Origin: Lachnospiraceae bacterium
GTDB taxonomy: Bacteria > Bacillota > Clostridia > Lachnospirales > Lachnospiraceae
Length of the DNA stretch: 64,000 bases
NCBI GenBank assembly: GCA_910575105.1
Contig: CAJTDK010000005.1
Coordinates: forward strand, 124,001 to 188,000
Direction of reading: 5' to 3'
Shown: positions 8,940 to 16,428 of the stretch, piece by piece
How positions within the stretch are numbered: position 1 is the stretch's first letter
Layout: every line of letters begins with the position of its first letter
Translations under genes and position numbers: made by a program
The notes under the pieces: generated by a model
What the model saw: the letters and a program-made list of their open reading frames with translations, nothing else
The model's database searches: none
Told to the model about the DNA's origin: nothing

Positions 8940-9612
8940 GGTATTGATCGCCGATGATCAGGAGCTGATCCGGCAGAGCCTGCAGATCGTCCTGGATATT
9001 GAAAAGGACATGGAAGTTAGTGCAGCGGTGGGAAACGGCCTGGAGGTCATAAGGGCCGTGCGCAAAAAGAAACCGGACGTGATTTTGATGGATATTCGTA
9101 TGCCGGAGATGGACGGAGTGGTCTGTACGCAGATCATCAAGGAGAATTATCCGGAGATAAAAGTGATTATCCTAACCACATTTGATGATGAAGAATACGT
9201 ATTTAATGCGTTGAAATATGGCGCCAGCGGCTATCTGCTCAAAGGAATCTCCACGAAGGAGCTGACGGAAGCTATCCGGAAAGTGTACCATGGAAGCGCC
9301 ATGATCAACGGGGATATAGCATCTAAAGTGGTCAAGCTGTTTTCTAAAATGGCTCAGTCCAATATGACCATAAAGGTCGATACGGCCCAGAGCGCGAAAC
9401 TTAAGCAGACCGAGTGGCAGATGATCGCCCTGATCGGAAGGGGGCTGTCAAATAAGGAGATCGCAGGAAAGCTTAATCTGTCAGAGGGAACGGTGCGAAA
9501 CGGCTTGAGCAGCATACTGAAAAAGCTTGATCTGAGGGATCGCACCCAGTTGGCCATCTGGGCGGTTCAGGCCGGGGTTGCGAATCGGGATTATGAGGAC
9601 GAAAGACAATGA
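8929..9612 (+). CDS. Response regulator, NarL/LuxR family (RR1)
   Basis: 227 residues: receiver with D9/D10, phospho-acceptor D55, T83/T84 and K105, then a LuxR-type helix-turn-helix (about 162-212). The start is one of the clustered ATGs at 8923, 8929 and 8932. AAGGGAGG ends at 8922, so 8929 or 8932 fits the spacing; I use 8929. It overlaps the kinase stop by 11 nt and overlaps the next gene by ATGA. The recognition helix reads TVRNGLSSIL, with Gly192 where RR2 (14783) and most relatives have Tyr or another large residue. A different DNA target from RR2 is possible. Confidence 0.93.
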   Translation: MMIKVLIADDQELIRQSLQIVLDIEKDMEVSAAVGNGLEVIRAVRKKKPDVILMDIRMPEMDGVVCTQIIKENYPEIKVIILTTFDDEEYVFNALKYGASGYLLKGISTKELTEAIRKVYHGSAMINGDIASKVVKLFSKMAQSNMTIKVDTAQSAKLKQTEWQMIALIGRGLSNKEIAGKLNLSEGTVRNGLSSILKKLDLRDRTQLAIWAVQAGVANRDYEDERQ

Positions 9613-10946
9613 GATGGACAAGGATAAGTAAGAAAAATCTGATATCAGGCATTATCTGCGTTGTGCTTCTGGTCTGTACGTATCTGATTTACAGTGATGC
9701 ATATCAAAAATTTGGCCGATATAAAGAGGACACTGTGACGATCGGCGTATTTTCCGACAGCTACTGGGAAGTGCAGAACGGATATTCCTACCGGATCCTT
9801 GAGGATGCCGTTTCCGTGTTTGAAAAGGAGCATCCGGGCGTGCAGGTGGAATATACAAGCGGGATTCTGAAAGAGGATTATCCGGAATGGCTGTCAGAGC
9901 AGATGCTTTCGGGCAGCGCTCCGGATGTATTCTTCGTGCTGGCAGACAATTTTACGGATTTTGCCGAGATCGGTGTTTTAAAAGAGCTGGATACCTTTAT
10001 TGAAGCGGATCCGGAATTTGACAAGGAGGCATTTTACTCTCCCGCCTATCTGAGCGGCAAGTATGATAAGATCCAGTACGCCCTGCCTTATGAGTGCGCG
10101 CCTAAGCTGATGTTCGTCAACAAGTCGATTCTTGACAGGGAAGGGATAGACATGCCGGATGAGGATTGGGACTGGGATGATTTCTATGAAATCTGCAGTA
10201 AGGTGACAAAGGATACGGATGGAGACGGAACGCTTGACCAGTATGGCGTGGTGGAATATACCTGGAAAGAGGCATTCGAGTCTAATAACGTAAAGCTGTT
10301 CAACGACCGGGGAACAGAATGCTATCTGACCGGGGATAATGTAGGGACGGCGCTGTCTTTTCTGGAGAAATTGAAAGCGCTGAACGGCAGCTACAATGTC
10401 TCGGGAAGGGATTTCGATCTGGGCAATGTGGCGTTTCAGCCGATGCTGTTTTCCGGATACCGGGCATATAAGCCTTACCCCTTAAGAGTAAAGAAGTATT
10501 CCAGCTTTGAATGGGAGTGCATCCCTATGCCGGCCGGCCCTCTTGGAGACAACATATCTGCCCTGGACACGCTGCTGATCGGGATGAACGAGAAGACGAA
10601 GTACCCGCAGTACGCATGGGATTTTATCAAGATCCTGACCTGTGACCCGAAGATCCAGTCGGAGATCTTTTCGTATTCGGAAGGAGTCTCCGTGCTGAAA
10701 GAAGTGACGGAAGTGGATCAGACGCTTTTTCGGCTGATTGAAAGCGCAGGCAACAGCGAGGGGCTGAATCTTAAGATGCTCAGCAGGATTGTGGAAAATG
10801 CGGCCGCCGTATCCAGGTTCCGGGATTATGAGCAGGTAACAGCGGAGGTGGACAGGGCGGTGAAGGAGATCATCAACGGGGATTCCAATATCAGCATGGA
10901 GCAGATCATCTGGAACCGGGAGGTAAATAAATATCTGGGAAAATAG
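9609..10946 (+). CDS. Membrane-anchored extracellular solute-binding protein (SBP_bac_1 fold)
   Basis: 445 residues, one N-terminal hydrophobic helix (about 10-29) without lipobox, then a complete family 1 binding-protein fold. It includes a Ca-binding-like loop KDTDGDGTLDQYG (about 197-209) and several Trp/Tyr typical of sugar sites. Its ATG overlaps the RR1 stop (ATGA), so it belongs to the signalling unit, and no CUT1 permease is encoded nearby. I infer a second sensory input or a scaffold rather than a transporter part. It could still serve a distant permease. A terminator follows. Confidence 0.8.
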   Translation: MRWTRISKKNLISGIICVVLLVCTYLIYSDAYQKFGRYKEDTVTIGVFSDSYWEVQNGYSYRILEDAVSVFEKEHPGVQVEYTSGILKEDYPEWLSEQMLSGSAPDVFFVLADNFTDFAEIGVLKELDTFIEADPEFDKEAFYSPAYLSGKYDKIQYALPYECAPKLMFVNKSILDREGIDMPDEDWDWDDFYEICSKVTKDTDGDGTLDQYGVVEYTWKEAFESNNVKLFNDRGTECYLTGDNVGTALSFLEKLKALNGSYNVSGRDFDLGNVAFQPMLFSGYRAYKPYPLRVKKYSSFEWECIPMPAGPLGDNISALDTLLIGMNEKTKYPQYAWDFIKILTCDPKIQSEIFSYSEGVSVLKEVTEVDQTLFRLIESAGNSEGLNLKMLSRIVENAAAVSRFRDYEQVTAEVDRAVKEIINGDSNISMEQIIWNREVNKYLGK

Positions 10947-10956
10947 AAAGGACTGC

Positions 10957-10985
10957 AGGGTCTGCCTTAGGGCAGGCTCTTTTTT
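10957..10985 (+). terminator. Terminator after the sensor operon
   Basis: 10-bp stem AGGGTCTGCC / GGCAGGCTCT (two G-T pairs), loop TTAG, followed by TTTTT. Separates the signalling genes from the transporter genes. Confidence 0.85.
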
Positions 10986-11136
10986 GGGCACAATATGGAA
11001 AAATGTAATGAAATTATACAGAAAGTTGTGACAAATGTAATATGGATTCCGTTACAAAGGATAGGTGTATTTTTTGCGGGAAAAAGTTATGATAAATCCA
11101 ACATCATAAACGAACAGAAAAAAGGAGGATTTAGCT

Positions 11137-12138
11137 ATGAAAAGAAAACTTTTGGCAGCGTTACTTTGTATCGCGATGACAGGCGCTATGCTGATGGGGT
11201 GCAGCACAGAAGGACCGGGTTCTTCGGAGGATGAAGGGAGCAAGACAGAGAGCAGCGGGGAGGACAGCGGAGATTCCGGGGAACCAAAGACCTTCGCTTA
11301 CACTTGCATGGACGGGACAAATCCATTCTTCGTAACCATCGAGGATACGATCAAGAAAAAAGTTGAGGCGAACGGTGACAAGCTGATCTCCACTGACCCG
11401 GCAAACGACGTGTCGCTTCAGATTACTCAGATCGAGGATATGATCGCCCAGGGAATTGACGGTATCTTCCTGAATCCGGCAGAGGCAGAAGGAATTCTCC
11501 CCGCGCTGGATGCGCTGAAAGAGGCAGGCATCCCAATCGTTAATTTTGACACAGAGGTCGCAGATATGTCCTATGTAACCACATACGCAGGTTCGGATAA
11601 CTACAATGCCGGCAAGGTATGCGGAGAAGACCTTGTTAAGAAATGCCCGGACGGCGGCAAGATCATCGTACTGGATTCCCCGACGATGAATTCAGTAGTT
11701 GACCGGACGAACGGATTCCTGGACGCGATCAAAGATAAAGGCTTTGAGATCGCCGCACAGCAGGACGCAAAGGGAAATCTTGAGGTATCTATGGGCATAG
11801 CAGAGGATTTACTGCAGTCCCACGGTGATGTAGTAGCGATCTTCGGCGGAAATGACCCGACAGCCCTCGGCGCGCTTGCGGCAGCGAATGCAGCAGGTAT
11901 GAAGGACTGCAAGATCTACGGTGTGGACGGATCCCCGGATATCAAGTCAGAGCTTGCATCCGGCGAGTCGCTGATCGAGGGTACAGGAGCACAGTCGCCG
12001 GTATCTATTGCCGAAACTTCCGCAGACTTAATGTACAAGATCATGGCAGGAGAAAAGGTAGACGAGAGATATCCTGTTGATACATTCCTGATTACGGCGG
12101 ATAACGTAGAGGAATACGGCACAGACGGATGGCAGTAG
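11137..12138 (+). CDS. Sugar ABC transporter substrate-binding lipoprotein (RbsB-like)
   Basis: 333 residues. A lipoprotein signal with lipobox LMGC (C22) is followed by an acidic Ser/Gly/Glu linker (about 23-48), then a Peripla_BP_4 domain (NPFFVTIEDTIKKK, DNYNAGKVCGEDL, GVDGSPDIKSEL). It delivers a sugar to the RbsA/RbsC-like pair downstream. It ends in LITADNVEEYGTDGWQ, similar to the sensor protein at 6636, which looks like a paralogue. A terminator-like hairpin after it should make it more abundant than the ATPase and permease. Substrate (pentose, galactose, inositol or other) cannot be told. Confidence 0.93.
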   Translation: MKRKLLAALLCIAMTGAMLMGCSTEGPGSSEDEGSKTESSGEDSGDSGEPKTFAYTCMDGTNPFFVTIEDTIKKKVEANGDKLISTDPANDVSLQITQIEDMIAQGIDGIFLNPAEAEGILPALDALKEAGIPIVNFDTEVADMSYVTTYAGSDNYNAGKVCGEDLVKKCPDGGKIIVLDSPTMNSVVDRTNGFLDAIKDKGFEIAAQQDAKGNLEVSMGIAEDLLQSHGDVVAIFGGNDPTALGALAAANAAGMKDCKIYGVDGSPDIKSELASGESLIEGTGAQSPVSIAETSADLMYKIMAGEKVDERYPVDTFLITADNVEEYGTDGWQ

Positions 12139-12181
12139 GAGCTATGGGATAGAAGGTCTGCAAGGCAGCAGAGATAAAGAA

Positions 12182-12217
12182 AGTCCCTCCCTCTTGGGTG
12201 GAGGGAGGGACTTTTTT
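12182..12217 (+). terminator. Intra-operon terminator between binding protein and ATPase genes
   Basis: 12-bp perfect stem AGTCCCTCCCTC-like / complementary arm, loop about 6 nt, then TTTTTT. It is very stable and lies between two genes that should work together. It probably gives partial termination, lowering ATPase/permease relative to binding protein. Confidence 0.9.
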
Positions 12218-12229
12218 CAATAAAGGTAA

Positions 12230-13726
12230 GTGGGTGATGATTTGAGTGAGAATGTTTTGCTGAAAATGAAACATATACATAAACGCTTTCCCGGCGTATA
12301 TGCATTGAACGACGTAAGCTACGAGCTGAGAGCGGGAGAAGTACACGCACTTCTGGGAGAGAATGGAGCGGGAAAGTCAACGCTTATTAAGGTGTTGGGC
12401 GGTATTTACTCCGCGGATGAGGGCGAGATCTATATCGACGGCAAAAAGGCGGAGATCAACGGTGTAAAGGATGCCCAGAATAACGGGATAGCCATTATCC
12501 ATCAGGAGCTGGTCTTAGTTCCTCATATGACGGTGGCTGAGAATATCTTCCTTGGAAGGGAGCAGGGACAGGGCATTTTGATCGACCACAGGAAGATGAC
12601 CGAAGAAGCGCAGAGGCTGCTGGACGCACATGAGATGAATATAAAGGCGGATGCCCTGATCAAGGATCTGACCATCGCGCAGCAGCAGATGGTGGAGATC
12701 GTGAAGGCAATATCCTATAATTCAAGGATTCTTGTTATGGATGAGCCGACATCCTCCATTTCTGACAAGGAGGTTGCGTTCCTGTTCAAGACTATGCGGG
12801 GACTTACGGCAAAGGGTGTGGGAATCATCTACATTTCCCACAAGATGAGTGAGCTGGAGGAGATCTGCGACAGAGTGACGATCATGCGCGACGGCCAGTA
12901 TGTAGGCACGGAAGTGGTGAAGGAGACGACAAAGGACGACCTGATCGCCATGATGGTAGGGCGTGAGCTGACAAATTATTATACAAGAGATTATCTGGAG
13001 CCCGGAGAGATCGTGCTGAAATGTGAGAATATATCGGACGGCAAGATGGTGAAAAACGCCGGATTTGAGATACATAAGGGCGAGATCGTAGGATTCGCCG
13101 GTCTGGTAGGAGCCGGGCGGAGCGAGACGATGAAGTGCATCTTCGGCCTGACAAAGGGCAGCCAGGGCGATGTCTACGTAAAAGGAAACAAGGTGAATAT
13201 CAGCAATCCAGTGGATGCGATAAAGCATGGGCTGGCGCTGGTTCCAGAGGATAGGAAGCTGGAAGGGCTGTACAAGGTGCAGAGCGTACGGTTCAATTCG
13301 ACCATAGAGATACTGGAGCGGTTTATCCGAGGGGTATCCGTCGATGATCGGAAAGAGATAGAGATCACGCAGAAATATATTGATATGATGGCAACGAAGA
13401 CACCGACCCAGGAGCAGGTGATCGGGAATCTGTCGGGCGGAAACCAGCAGAAGGTAATGATCAGCCGCTGGCTTGCCACTAACCCGGATATTCTGATCCT
13501 GGATGAGCCTACACGCGGTGTCGATGTGGGGGCAAAATCTGAGATTTACGCGATTATGAACCAACTGGTCAAAGAAGGAATGTCTATTATCATGATTTCC
13601 TCAGAGCTGCCGGAGATCATCAATATGAGCGATCGGATATATGTCATGTCGGAGGGCCGGGTGACCGGGTGCCTTGACCATGATGAGGCGACACAGGAAT
13701 CAATTATGCAGCTGGCCGCTAATTAG
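12230..13726 (+). CDS. Sugar ABC transporter ATPase, double domain (RbsA/MglA type)
   Basis: 498 residues with two nucleotide-binding domains. The first has Walker A GENGAGKST, a degenerate signature LTIAQQQ and Walker B ILVMDEPTS. The second has a Walker A variant GLVGAGRSE, signature NLSGGNQQK and Walker B ILILDEPTRGVD. This asymmetry is normal for the CUT2 family. The start is uncertain: GTG at 12230 or TTG at 12242 (MSENVLLKMKHIH), the latter preceded by GGGTGA. It energises uptake through the permease at 13765. Confidence 0.95.
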   Translation: MGDDLSENVLLKMKHIHKRFPGVYALNDVSYELRAGEVHALLGENGAGKSTLIKVLGGIYSADEGEIYIDGKKAEINGVKDAQNNGIAIIHQELVLVPHMTVAENIFLGREQGQGILIDHRKMTEEAQRLLDAHEMNIKADALIKDLTIAQQQMVEIVKAISYNSRILVMDEPTSSISDKEVAFLFKTMRGLTAKGVGIIYISHKMSELEEICDRVTIMRDGQYVGTEVVKETTKDDLIAMMVGRELTNYYTRDYLEPGEIVLKCENISDGKMVKNAGFEIHKGEIVGFAGLVGAGRSETMKCIFGLTKGSQGDVYVKGNKVNISNPVDAIKHGLALVPEDRKLEGLYKVQSVRFNSTIEILERFIRGVSVDDRKEIEITQKYIDMMATKTPTQEQVIGNLSGGNQQKVMISRWLATNPDILILDEPTRGVDVGAKSEIYAIMNQLVKEGMSIIMISSELPEIINMSDRIYVMSEGRVTGCLDHDEATQESIMQLAAN

Positions 13727-13764
13727 GATTCAGCAGAATTTCGATTTATGAGGAGGAAAAACAA

Positions 13765-14763
13765 ATGGCTAAAGAAACAGTAAAAAAAGCCGGTGCTGCA
13801 GGGAATACAAACAAAGCAGTAGTTTTTATCAAAGAAAATATGGGTATTATCGCCGCTTTTCTTGTACTGAGCGTATTCTTGTCTGTGTTCCCGGCGACGA
13901 GCGGGTCATTTTTAACAGCAAAAAACATTTTTAACGTACTGCGTCAGATTTCTACAAATATGCTTTTGGCATGCGGCATGACGATGGTGATCATCCTGGG
14001 CGGGATCGACCTGTCGGTTGGTTCGATCATCGCATTGTCAGGCGTGCTGGCAGCAGGCTGTGTATCACGCTACGGCTTGCCGATCATCGCGGCTCTGATT
14101 GTGGGCGTACTGGTCGGGCTGGTCATCGGCGTGTTCAACGGTTTTGTGATCAGTACAACGACGATTCCGCCATTTATCGTTACACTGGCAACGATGAACA
14201 TTGCCCGGGGACTGGCAAAGGTGTATACAGGAGGCTCTCCGGTGCGTGTTGTGACGAAAGAGTGGCAATTTATCGGCGCGGGGTATGTCGGATTTGTCCC
14301 GGTTCCGGTCATTATCATGATCATCGTACTGATCATCACGGCGCTGATCATGAACAAGACGAAGATGGGACGTCATATCTATGCAGTGGGAGGAAATCCC
14401 CAGGCAGCAGTATTCTCCGGCATCAAGGTATCGAGAGTGAAGTTCTTTGTCCATGCATTTTCCGGAGTGATGGCAGGTATGGCAGGGATTATCCTGGCGT
14501 CCCGTATGTATTCGGGCCAGCCTACCGCCGGAGAAGGAGCTGAGATGGACGCAATCGCGGCTGTTGTCGTAGGCGGTACGTCGATGGCAGGTGGTTCTGG
14601 TAAGATCGGCGGTACGATTATCGGCGCGCTGATCATCGGTATCCTGAACAACGGACTGAACCTGATGAATGTTAATTCCTTCTGGCAGGATGTGGTAAAG
14701 GGCGTAGTAATCCTGCTGGCGGTATTTATCGATTATGTAAAGAATTCTAAGTCGAAAGCGTAA
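13765..14763 (+). CDS. Sugar ABC transporter permease (RbsC type, BPD_transp_2)
   Basis: 332 residues, eight to ten hydrophobic helices. Conserved RbsC features include CGMTMVIILGGIDLSVGSI, GFVISTTTIPPFIVTLATM and YAVGGNPQAAVFSGI. Start preceded by GAGGAGG. Forms the membrane channel with the ATPase at 12230. The CUT2 family normally uses one permease gene as a homodimer, so the system is complete with 11137 and 12230. Confidence 0.95.
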   Translation: MAKETVKKAGAAGNTNKAVVFIKENMGIIAAFLVLSVFLSVFPATSGSFLTAKNIFNVLRQISTNMLLACGMTMVIILGGIDLSVGSIIALSGVLAAGCVSRYGLPIIAALIVGVLVGLVIGVFNGFVISTTTIPPFIVTLATMNIARGLAKVYTGGSPVRVVTKEWQFIGAGYVGFVPVPVIIMIIVLIITALIMNKTKMGRHIYAVGGNPQAAVFSGIKVSRVKFFVHAFSGVMAGMAGIILASRMYSGQPTAGEGAEMDAIAAVVVGGTSMAGGSGKIGGTIIGALIIGILNNGLNLMNVNSFWQDVVKGVVILLAVFIDYVKNSKSKA

Positions 14764-14782
14764 AATAGCTTCGGGGAAAAGT

Positions 14783-15442
14783 ATGATAAAGATTTTGATC
14801 GCAGACGACCAGGAGCTGCTGCGGCAAAGCCTGGAGATCGTGCTGGGCAGCAAAGAGAATATGGCGCTTACGGGCAGTGTTGAAAACGGGATGGAAGTGC
14901 TGGACAGTGTACAGCAAGAAATGCCGGATGTGATCCTGATGGATATACGCATGCCGAAAATGGATGGCGTGCAGTGTACAAAAGTGATCAAGGAAAGATA
15001 TCCTCAGATTAAGATCATCATTCTTACTACATTTGATGATGATGAATATGTATTTAACGCATTAAAAAACGGCGCCAGTGGTTATCTGCTCAAGGGAGTA
15101 TCTGTGGATGAGCTTGTATCGGCGGTTGAGACGGTTTACGGCGGGCAGGCGATGATCAATCCGGATATTGCGGCTACCGTCCTGCGGCTGTTTTCCCGGA
15201 TGGCGCAGTCGGATTATTCGATCCAGATCCAGAGGAACCAGGTGGAGGAGCTGACAAGATCAGAGTGGAAGATCGTTGAGCAGGTGGGAAACGGGCTGTC
15301 CAACAAAGAGATCGCCCAGAAGCTGAATTTGTCAGAAAATACAGTAAAAAATTATCTGAGCAATATATTGAGCAAGCTTAATCTGCGGGATCGGACGCAG
15401 CTTGCGATCTGGGCAGTGCAGACAGGGAAAAGCCTATATTAA
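14783..15442 (+). CDS. Response regulator, NarL/LuxR family (RR2)
   Basis: 219 residues: receiver with D8/D9, D54 and K104, and a LuxR-type DNA-binding domain with SENTVKNYLSNILSKLN. Clearly paralogous to RR1 (nearly identical blocks IADDQEL, MPDVILMDIRMP, LTTFDDDEYVFNALK, LRDRTQLAIWAVQ). It lies 19 nt after the permease and has no kinase partner of its own. The kinase at 7617 may phosphorylate both regulators. A terminator follows. Confidence 0.93.
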   Translation: MIKILIADDQELLRQSLEIVLGSKENMALTGSVENGMEVLDSVQQEMPDVILMDIRMPKMDGVQCTKVIKERYPQIKIIILTTFDDDEYVFNALKNGASGYLLKGVSVDELVSAVETVYGGQAMINPDIAATVLRLFSRMAQSDYSIQIQRNQVEELTRSEWKIVEQVGNGLSNKEIAQKLNLSENTVKNYLSNILSKLNLRDRTQLAIWAVQTGKSLY

Positions 15443-15484
15443 AGATCAAGGCGCGGGGAGCTGTTAAGCACCGCGCTGCTGAAG

Positions 15485-15524
15485 AAGGACAGGGTATGTA
15501 AAGAGATATACCCTGTTCTTTTTT
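15485..15524 (+). terminator. Terminator of the sugar ABC/RR2 operon
   Basis: 13-bp stem AAGGACAGGGTAT / ATACCCTGTTCTT (one G-T), 10-nt loop, then a T run. Confidence 0.9.
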
Positions 15525-15543
15525 GCTCTGGAAAATATTCCTG

Positions 15544-15600
15544 TATCATGTTCTTACGGAATGCGCAGCCAGTGCGCATTCCTGACCCATCAACAGTAAC
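15544..15600 (+). repeat. Dispersed palindromic repeat, copy A
   Basis: 57 bp from TATCATGTTCTTACGG to CAACAGTAAC. Contains a perfect 10-bp palindrome GGAATGCGCA / TGCGCATTCC with a 5-nt loop (15558-15582). The same unit occurs inverted at 42899-42954 and as a 3' half at 62630-62662. All copies are intergenic. Confidence 0.85.
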
Positions 15601-15611
15601 AAATTTTCTTA

Positions 15612-15670
15612 TTGCATTATGAGTAAAGATATTGTACAATTATACTAGTTGTATAATACAATAATATAAT
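15612..15670 (+). promoter_or_regulatory. Promoter/operator region of the MacAB-like operon
   Basis: A possible promoter TTGCAT (15612-15617), 17 nt, TACAAT (15635-15640) overlaps an A/T-rich interrupted dyad: ATTGTA ... TACAAT outside, TTATAC-TAGTT-GTATAA inside (about 15631-15662). Such dyads are usual repressor sites for efflux operons, but no regulator gene is adjacent. Confidence 0.5.
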
Positions 15671-15690
15671 GATACAGAAAAGGAAAGCAT

Positions 15691-16428
15691 ATGAATGCAT
15701 TAATTGAAATCAGAGATATGTACAAAATATATAACCCCGGAGAGAATGAAGTCTATGCATTAGACGGGATCAGCCTGACCATAGAAGAAGGCGAATTTGC
15801 AGCGGTCATCGGACATTCCGGTTCGGGGAAATCTACGCTGATGAATATGATGGGCTGTCTGGATACGCCTACAGAAGGAACATACTGTTTAAATGGCAGG
15901 GATGTATCGCGGATGACGGACGATGAGCTTTCCGACATCCGCAACCAGGAGATAGGATTTATCTTTCAGGGCTTCAACCTGATCGCCAATCTGGACGCCC
16001 TTGCTAATGTGGAGCTTCCGCTGATCTACCGGGGTATTGACAAGCGGACGAGGCGGGAGCTTGCCGCATCCTCTCTGGAGATGGTCGGGCTTGGGGAGAG
16101 GATCCACCACAAGCCTGCCCAGATGTCCGGCGGGCAGCAGCAGCGTGTTGCCGTGGCCAGAGCCATCGCTGCCCGGCCTCCGGTGATCCTGGCGGATGAG
16201 CCGACGGGGAATCTTGACACCCGCGCTACAGGGGAGATCCTGGGCATCTTAAAGGAGCTTCATCAGGCAGGGAGAACCATCGTCATCATTACCCATGATC
16301 CGGAGATCGCGGCGCAGGCGGAGCGGGTCATACGGATAAAGGACGGAAGGATAACAGAAGATTACCGGAATGAGAGCCGGATAGAAGAAGATGAAAAGAA
16401 AGCACAGGAGGGGATAAAGGATGTTTAA
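15691..16428 (+). CDS. ABC transporter ATPase, MacB/LolD type
   Basis: 245 residues, single nucleotide-binding domain: Walker [11 protein letters not shown]-loop [10 protein letters not shown], signature [14 protein letters not shown], Walker [13 protein letters not shown]. These are the hallmarks of the MacB/FtsE/LolD group. The C-terminal tail is acidic and basic mixed. It overlaps the adaptor gene by 8 nt. With 16421 and 18198 it forms a tripartite-like export or stress pump of the kind common in Firmicutes. Substrate unknown. Confidence 0.95.
   Translation: MNALIEIRDMYKIYNPGENEVYALDGISLTIEEGEFAAVIGHSGSGKSTLMNMMGCLDTPTEGTYCLNGRDVSRMTDDELSDIRNQEIGFIFQGFNLIANLDALANVELPLIYRGIDKRTRRELAASSLEMVGLGERIHHKPAQMSGGQQQRVAVARAIAARPPVILADEPTGNLDTRATGEILGILKELHQAGRTIVIITHDPEIAAQAERVIRIKDGRITEDYRNESRIEEDEKKAQEGIKDV

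Noticed and set aside
14065-14991. Long open frame (308 codons) on the minus strand opposite the RbsC-like permease
   Set aside because: Antisense shadow of two well-conserved genes; no ribosome binding site, and the composition (many Arg/His/Ser/Ile) is that of a complementary frame.
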